Assembly (NCBI GenBank): GCA_900553895.1
Contig: USFB01000016.1
Span: 1-38,311 of the forward strand
Length of the DNA stretch: 38,311 nucleotides
Reading direction: 5' to 3'
Source of the DNA: an uncultured bacterium
GTDB lineage: Bacteria > Cyanobacteriota > Vampirovibrionia > Gastranaerophilales > Gastranaerophilaceae
Each line of letters begins with the position of its first letter. Within the stretch, counting starts at the first letter, position 1. The notes below the pieces were generated by a model. The model had not been told where the DNA came from. It saw only the letters and a program-made list of their open reading frames with translations, and made no database searches. Below are positions 33,864-38,311 of this stretch, piece after piece. The translations under genes were made by a program, and so were the position numbers.

Positions 33864-33897
33864 CCCTATCCCTTTCCTGCAAGAAGAGGGATAGGGT
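33864..33897 (+). terminator. Terminator-like hairpin after the GH13 gene
   Basis: CCCTATCCC..GGGATAGGG (33864-33896) forms a 9-bp GC-rich stem, extended by TTTC/GAAG pairs, starting 16 bases after the stop. A short T-containing run (TGTTTATAT) follows. It is also a member of the palindrome family. Confidence 0.6.
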
Positions 33898-33917
33898 GTT
33901 TATATACTCTTTATCCC

Positions 33918-33948
33918 TTTACAAACATTTCCTTCATGCTACTATAAT
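33918..33948 (+). promoter_or_regulatory. Promoter with perfect -10 upstream of a short ORF
   Basis: TATAAT at 33943-33948, with TTTACA at 33918-33923 (19-base spacer) or TTACAA one base later (18). It is followed by AAAAGGA and the ATG at 33963. Confidence 0.5.
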
Positions 33949-33962
33949 GAAAAGGATACAGT

Positions 33963-34040
33963 ATGACATTATTTAGCGCAAAACTTCATCATCATACTCA
34001 TACAAACCCGAAAGGGCTTGGAGTTTTGTTGCTTCTCTGA
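33963..34040 (+). CDS. Short His-rich ORF, possible leader peptide
   Basis: A 25-codon frame with its own promoter, AAAAGGA six bases upstream, an ATG and a stop. It encodes MTLFSAKLHHHTHTNPKGLG then a leucine-rich end. Four of six consecutive codons are His (33987-34004). The 5' arm of a strong hairpin (34007-34068) starts three bases later, the spacing expected of an attenuator leader. It could also be a chance frame or the stub of a lost gene. Confidence 0.35.
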   Translation: MTLFSAKLHHHTHTNPKGLGVLLLL

Positions 34041-34068
34041 TTTGACTCCATATATCGGCTCTTTCGGG
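34007..34068 (+). promoter_or_regulatory. Two-step hairpin downstream of the His codons
   Basis: CCCGAAAGGGC (34007-34017) pairs with GCTCTTTCGGG (34058-34068) with one G-T pair. Inside it TGGAGT (34019-34024) pairs with ACTCCA (34045-34050). No T-run follows, so it is not a plain terminator. It lies in the leader of the gene at 34115. Confidence 0.55.
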
Positions 34069-34114
34069 ATATTTTAGAGAGAAATGAGTACGATAAATAG
34101 GAGAAAAATTTAAA

Positions 34115-35371
34115 ATGTCACTAGTAAATATAATTTCGGCAATCGGTAATAATTCGAGCATATATCCGCTTATAGTAAGAGATTGCGGAATAGAAGTTCC
34201 TTCAAAAGTTGCAATGACTTATAGCCAGAATCTTAAAGACTCAAAACAAATGGCTTATAATGCAACAAGAGAACGACTTATTGATGAATATGGAACTTCA
34301 CTTGTTTGGCTCGGCGGAATTCCCGCAGTTGATGCGATGTGTGATTGTGGAATTAAGAAATTAGGTTATGATCCAAAAGTAAATGTAAATCTTTTTAAAG
34401 AAAATTCTAAACAAGGATTAAAATATAATATTGATAAATTTAAAGAAATAGCTCCTGATGAAGCAAAAGCATTGGAAAAGGTTCTTAAAAACAAATCAAC
34501 CTACCAAAAACTGCTTGCTGGTAAATTCGTTTTGTCAACAGCTCTTCCTGTTGCAGTCATGGGGTATTTTTTGCCAAAATTTAATTTTGCGTTGACAGAT
34601 AAGTTGAGAAAGAAACAAGAGGCGATGAAACCTTTGTATAATGAAATAGAAAATGAACTGGCTCCCTCTCCACGGGGGAAGGTGGGGGCTTATGAACCAC
34701 AAACAAAACCTGCTTTTAAAGGTGTTTCTACGACACTTGCAAACATGTCAACCGTTCACAAAATGGCTTTAACCGATGGCGGTTTAACAGTTGGCAGAGT
34801 CGGAACTTCGAGAAATAAATATGAAGCCTTGGAAAATTGTTTCAAGATGTCAATGATGATGTTTTTAAACTTTGTTGCACCTATTTGGTTTGCAAAATGT
34901 TTTGATAAGTTGTCTAATAGAATTTTTAAAACAAATGTGAATTTAGACCCTAATTTATTAAACGATAAAGATTTTTTGGCAGAAATTAAGTCTAACAAAT
35001 TGAAATTGCCAAAAGAGGATGTAATAGAGTTTTTGGATAAGAACCCGAATTCTAAGTTTGCTAAATTATCAGAAAAATATTGTGGTGTAAGGTATTTGAA
35101 AAACAGGGTTCGCGACCCTAGAACATTTGTAGATGAAAAACGAATTCAAAATTTTCAAAAAGAAATTGAAAAATTTGCTAAACAAGCAACTGTAAGTGGT
35201 GATGTAGAAAAATTTGCAAAGAAAGCTCTTGTTGCAAAATCTGCAAATATCTTGGCTAATGTCGGATTAAGCAGCTTTCTTTTGGCGGTTGCACTTCCGA
35301 AATTAACATTTATATTGCGTAAAAAGGTTACAGGCTCGGAAGCTGAACCAGGTCTCTTGGGAAAAGTTTAA
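34115..35371 (+). CDS. Membrane-associated hypothetical protein with internal repeat insertion
   Basis: A 418-residue protein, not recognised. It has hydrophobic stretches near residues ~135-155 (KFVLSTALPVAVMGYFLPKF), ~245-265 (MSMMMFLNFVAPIWF) and ~390-410 (SSFLLAVALPKLTFIL), separated by charged helices. Layout and ending resemble the 608-residue protein at 5407, so the two may form a family. Residues 183-192 (APSPRGKVGA) are a palindromic repeat read in frame. A little after it comes PAFKG (F201), the same tag word otherwise found at N-termini. The ATG has GGAG about 11 bases upstream. It ends at a perfect bidirectional terminator. Confidence 0.65.
   Translation: MSLVNIISAIGNNSSIYPLIVRDCGIEVPSKVAMTYSQNLKDSKQMAYNATRERLIDEYGTSLVWLGGIPAVDAMCDCGIKKLGYDPKVNVNLFKENSKQGLKYNIDKFKEIAPDEAKALEKVLKNKSTYQKLLAGKFVLSTALPVAVMGYFLPKFNFALTDKLRKKQEAMKPLYNEIENELAPSPRGKVGAYEPQTKPAFKGVSTTLANMSTVHKMALTDGGLTVGRVGTSRNKYEALENCFKMSMMMFLNFVAPIWFAKCFDKLSNRIFKTNVNLDPNLLNDKDFLAEIKSNKLKLPKEDVIEFLDKNPNSKFAKLSEKYCGVRYLKNRVRDPRTFVDEKRIQNFQKEIEKFAKQATVSGDVEKFAKKALVAKSANILANVGLSSFLLAVALPKLTFILRKKVTGSEAEPGLLGKV
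34661..34690. repeat. In-frame palindromic repeat inside the 418-aa gene
   Basis: GCTCCCTCTCCACGGGGGAA followed by GGTGGGGGCT reads APSPRGKVGA in frame. It is GC-rich against an AT-rich gene and matches the repeat family found inside the U32 gene and in intergenic DNA. Confidence 0.7.
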
Positions 35372-35374
35372 GAC

Positions 35375-35412
35375 ACAAGAAAGACGAATTCTTTAGAATT
35401 CGTCTTTCTTGT
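35375..35412. terminator. Bidirectional terminator
   Basis: A perfect 17-bp stem (35375-35391 with 35396-35412) around TTTA, with a T-run on the plus side and A-rich flank on the other. It serves the gene at 34115 (+) and the TPS-domain gene (-). Confidence 0.85.
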
Positions 35413-35426
35413 TTTGTTAGTTTTTA

Positions 35427-37493
35427 TTATTCCATTACGAATGCTCTTACTACTGTTACTGAGCCATCAACATTTTTTCTAACTCCAGTATCAACTTCGT
35501 CATCGTCCAAGTCTGCTGCATATGCTACCGGTGTGTATGGTTGAGCTGCATCTACAGCTTCCGGTTTTTCAAAGCTTCTTAGAACTTTTACGTTTTCGTT
35601 ATCATCAGTGTTGATGGTAGGTTGATCCGGATTTGGAGTAGGTGGGACAGGATCCGGTGTTGGGTCAGGATCCGGTGTAGGTGGAACTGGATCAGGATCA
35701 GGTGTTGGTGGATTTGGTACATCAGGTTTATCAGGACCTACCAAGTAAGTTGTATCTTCAGGTCTTGGGTCGCGAGTGTTATAACCATTTTCACCATTTG
35801 TTAATTCATAAGTGATTTCATCTGTTCCGTTTATTGTAACTTCTTTTGCATCACGAATGTTTGTGTATTTCAAAGTGTAATCTCTTGAAGGAAAATCAAC
35901 CTTCAACTTATCAGTTTCTTTGCCAACGATAATGTTATCTGCGTGAACTTTGTCACCGGTAATTTCAATGTATTTAGCAGGAGCTGTTATATGAATGTCT
36001 TTAGCATTTGCACCTGTTAATTTCACATCACCTTTAGATGCGATATAAGCAACAGACGGAGTATCTATTTTAGTGATATTACCACCTGCAATATTCATAT
36101 TTGAAGGAGTTTTTACGGAAGCAGGAATGTGTTTGTAATTTTCCATTACTGCAATAATAACTTCATCAACCGTATTGTTTTCGGTTCCGCTTAAACCACC
36201 GATATAACCGTTTGCAGAAAATTCATATTCATTTGCATTCAATGTTGCTTTACCATCTGATAAAACATTCAAATTATCTGATTTTAAAGAAATTTTGTTT
36301 GCGTTTGTATCAACTGTAACCATTACATGTCCGTCTTGAGCATGTGCAGTTAAGTTGCCACCGACAGTTAAGCTGCCGTCAAGAAGTTTCTTTTCTTCGA
36401 AATTATAGTTGCCGATGTGGATGTTATCTTTAGAATTAATTGTAGCGTTTCCACCGATTTTATTATTACCAACTACGTGAGTAAAGTGTTTGTAACCTTG
36501 TGCGTTTTCTGATTTTGCAACAGTTGTAAGATTCATATCTTTGCCGACTTGAACATTACCAACTTCTAAGAAGCCACCGCCGTTTGTCATGTTCAAATTG
36601 CCGTCAACTTTTGTGTTTCTAGCGTACATCAAAACTCCATTACCATCGACATCAACATCACCAGTTACATGAAGAACTTTACCGTTATCAACATAGTTTA
36701 ATGCAACACTGTCATCGGATTTAATATTCAAATTTCCTTTGATATCGCCACCGCCGACAGTTTTAACGATACCTTTGTCTGCAATGATATAAACATTACC
36801 ATCAATATTAACAGCTTCGAGTCTTACGCCTTTTGTAGAAACATCATTGCCTGTTGAAAGATAATCTTGACCATTTTCTGTAATCAATTTCATGCCGTCT
36901 TTTGTTTTTACTGTACCTCTGACAACATTAACTGATGGAGCTAAGATATTGAATTGACCACCAACATTAAAGTTAGAGTCCTTAATCGTAACAACGCCAA
37001 CAGGAGTAGTTGTTGCAACATTGGAAATATTCATTGCACCATTAACAAAAGCAGCTGTCATTGGTTGAGTTGTAATCATTGCATCACCTGCAGTTGTAAA
37101 TGAAGCACCATCAAACAAAACACCGTTTGGGTTAGAAATAATCAATTTACCGATGCCACTGTTTGCATTAATTTGACCATAAATATTTGACATGCCTTGA
37201 TTTACAGTATTTAAAATTGTTAAATTATTTGCACCTTCAACGGCATTGAAATTTAAACTTTCACCTTTGTTTACGTTTAATGTATTCCAATTTACATGTG
37301 AATCACCGTTAAAATTTAAATTCGCAGAGCCGTTACCAGTTGTCATATTAACAAAACCGCCTGTTGTATTATTGATTACCGCACCACCATTACCGACACC
37401 TAAACCGGTATCAATAGCTGCGTATGAAATTTGCATGGAAGCAAATAATGCTGTTAGAGCTAATGCTGAAAATTTTCTTTTTAGACTTTTCAT
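35427..37493 (-). CDS. Filamentous-haemagglutinin-like secreted protein (TPS domain)
   Basis: A 688-residue exported protein. The signal peptide is residues 1-~25 (ending QISYA). Then comes the haemagglutination/TPS domain with NGGAVINNTTGGFVN, HVNWNTLNVNKGESLNF and the ISNPNGVLFDGASFTTAGDAM motif (NPNG). A beta-helix of repeated DGN/NGN/GGN strands runs to ~560. A Pro/Asp repeat (~588-628, PTPDPDP units) and a short acidic tail end the chain. TPS domains are recognised by an outer-membrane TpsB transporter, so this implies a diderm envelope. No TpsB is in the window. AGGAGT supports the ATG. It is short for the family, so a fibre or adhesin of modest size is inferred. Confidence 0.85.
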   Translation of the reverse strand: MKSLKRKFSALALTALFASMQISYAAIDTGLGVGNGGAVINNTTGGFVNMTTGNGSANLNFNGDSHVNWNTLNVNKGESLNFNAVEGANNLTILNTVNQGMSNIYGQINANSGIGKLIISNPNGVLFDGASFTTAGDAMITTQPMTAAFVNGAMNISNVATTTPVGVVTIKDSNFNVGGQFNILAPSVNVVRGTVKTKDGMKLITENGQDYLSTGNDVSTKGVRLEAVNIDGNVYIIADKGIVKTVGGGDIKGNLNIKSDDSVALNYVDNGKVLHVTGDVDVDGNGVLMYARNTKVDGNLNMTNGGGFLEVGNVQVGKDMNLTTVAKSENAQGYKHFTHVVGNNKIGGNATINSKDNIHIGNYNFEEKKLLDGSLTVGGNLTAHAQDGHVMVTVDTNANKISLKSDNLNVLSDGKATLNANEYEFSANGYIGGLSGTENNTVDEVIIAVMENYKHIPASVKTPSNMNIAGGNITKIDTPSVAYIASKGDVKLTGANAKDIHITAPAKYIEITGDKVHADNIIVGKETDKLKVDFPSRDYTLKYTNIRDAKEVTINGTDEITYELTNGENGYNTRDPRPEDTTYLVGPDKPDVPNPPTPDPDPVPPTPDPDPTPDPVPPTPNPDQPTINTDDNENVKVLRSFEKPEAVDAAQPYTPVAYAADLDDDEVDTGVRKNVDGSVTVVRAFVME

Positions 37494-37734
37494 ATAATAC
37501 TCCTAATTTTTATATACTCGTAATATATAAAAGTTTTTGAAAATTTAAAAATTGCCTTTTTTATTAAAAATGTTACAATGCTTAATCTTTTATAAGCATG
37601 ATAATTAAATAAAATTTTTGCATGTGACATTGTTGCGAAAAATAAATTGAAAAATAATATAGAACTCAAAACTCTTGTTATTGTTGTCTTTTAAAAAATA
37701 TATTAAGTTTTGTAAATGATTGTAAAATAAACAC
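37494..37734. other. AT-rich intergenic region before the rRNA promoters
   Basis: No ORF. It holds the promoter of the TPS-domain gene (not placed with confidence) and very AT-rich DNA upstream of the first rRNA promoter, which could act as an UP-like element. Confidence 0.3.
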
Positions 37735-37763
37735 TTGATTTTAAAATTTTTTCAGATTAAAAT
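37735..37763 (+). promoter_or_regulatory. rRNA operon promoter P1
   Basis: TTGATT (37735-37740), a 17-base spacer and TAAAAT (37758-37763), preceded by an A/T-rich stretch. Transcription would start near 37770 and produce a ~500-base leader. Confidence 0.65.
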
Positions 37764-38274
37764 AAAGGAACGCGGTGAACGAAACAAAGCGTAAGCGAAA
37801 TTCAAAGTAGCCCGTAAAGAAAAGTGGTTTACACTTAATCCTGAATAGGGATAGCCGAAATAAAAGAATAGCACATTGAATACTCAAATATTTTCTTTTG
37901 AACACAAACTTTACAAAACTAAGTTAAATGTAAAGAAATGTAAATAGCAAAAACAAACCTGTTGACAAAAGAAATTGATGAGTTAAGATAAAGAAGTTCG
38001 GAGAGGAAACCTCCGGTGCAGACAAAGCGCAAGGCGCAGTTCGAGGAATTAAGTAGTCGAAAAGGTCGGCACAGATTAAAACCTTTTACTTATATAAATA
38101 GCAAAAAGAAGTAAGAAAAATTAAAAAGTTTAAATGGACTTAAGTCCAAAATATTTGAACCTTGAAAACAGAATAGCGAAAGACGAAATAAACTTGTTAA
38201 TTCGCAAAGAATGATGGACAACAAAAATGAAGTTCGAGCGGTCTTGAAAAAGACTAATGGACATAAACTTTCTG
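37764..38274 (+). other. rRNA leader with two related segments
   Basis: The sequence after P1 (37766-37860) and after P2 (37990-38075) share words in the same order: ATAAAG, CGGTG, ACAAAGCG, AAG.CG, AAGTAG.C and AAAAG. The P2 segment also has a GGAG/CTCC hairpin near 38001-38014. Closer to 16S are TTGAACCTTGAAAACAGAAT, a motif type common before rRNA genes, and small hairpins such as GTCTTGAAAAAGAC. These probably form antitermination and processing signals. Confidence 0.55.
37962..37989 (+). promoter_or_regulatory. rRNA operon promoter P2
   Basis: A consensus TTGACA (37962-37967), a 16-base spacer and TAAGAT (37984-37989). The start would be near 37996, about 280 bases before 16S. Confidence 0.65.
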
Positions 38275-38311
38275 ACAATGGAGAGTTTGATCCTGGCTCA
38301 GGACGAACGCT
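38275..38311 (+). rRNA. rrs: 16S ribosomal RNA, 5' end (partial)
   Basis: GAGAGTTTGATCCTGGCTCA followed by GGACGAACGCT is the universal 5' end of bacterial 16S rRNA. By alignment to E. coli numbering, base 1 falls near 38275. The gene continues beyond the window. No tRNA was recognised anywhere in the window. Confidence 0.97.

Noticed and set aside
33973..34161. 62-codon minus-strand frame (YPERADIWSQIREATK..)
   Set aside because: It has no ribosome binding site, crosses the hairpin and overlaps the start of the better supported gene at 34115.

Overview
The window reads as an AT-rich bacterial chromosome segment ending at the first ~37 bases of a 16S rRNA gene. Taxonomy is inferred, not measured. 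Very low GC, many asparagine-rich lineage-specific proteins with a recurring N-terminal FK[GS] motif, an EF-hand/LysM giant protein, a PilT-like ATPase and a TPS-domain adhesin together suggest a non-photosynthetic relative of Cyanobacteria (Gastranaerophilales / Vampirovibrionia, 'Melainabacteria'). The 16S fragment is too short to prove this.

Layout. 1-811: gene-free, with a nested palindromic repeat, a GTA microsatellite and a sigma-28-type promoter. 812-2860: EF-hand protein. 3003-4328: ArsB/NhaD-family transporter. 4458-5076: remnants of an ArnT-like and a family 2 glycosyltransferase. 5141-7233: small glycine-zipper protein and a large membrane-associated protein, tail to tail. 7370-9753: secreted TPR protein and a lipoprotein. 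9971-13372: EF-hand/LysM giant protein, again behind a sigma-28-type promoter. 13510-15461: isolated ribosomal protein genes rpsH-rplF-rplR on the minus strand, with paired 105-bp repeats after the rpsH and rplF stop codons. 15935-18502: pilT-like, recO and gatD-like genes, overlapping. 18510-21726: L,D-transpeptidase, trpS and a secreted GH13 amylase (minus strand). 21870-26564: small ORF, ffh, two tandem paralogues, pth and a TPR protein. 26696-30363: U32/RlhA-like gene convergent with an unknown large protein. 30486-35371: era, a second GH13 enzyme and a membrane protein behind a possible His-rich leader. 35427-37493: TPS-domain secreted protein. 37494-38311: long rRNA leader with two promoters, then 16S.

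Themes. (1) Two unrelated EF-hand proteins share a TAAAGTTT-N11-GCCG promoter (FliA/SigF/SigD class), which suggests a co-regulated surface or motility-linked regulon. (2) Five otherwise different proteins start with M-[RKN]-[IV]-x-x-[IV], then a polar linker and an F[KQ][GSR] motif, which could be an undescribed sorting tag. (3) Palindromic repeats are common, including in-frame insertions inside two genes and the 105-bp repeats in the ribosomal cluster. (4) Housekeeping genes (trpS, ffh, pth, era, recO, ribosomal proteins) are scattered among lineage-specific envelope genes.
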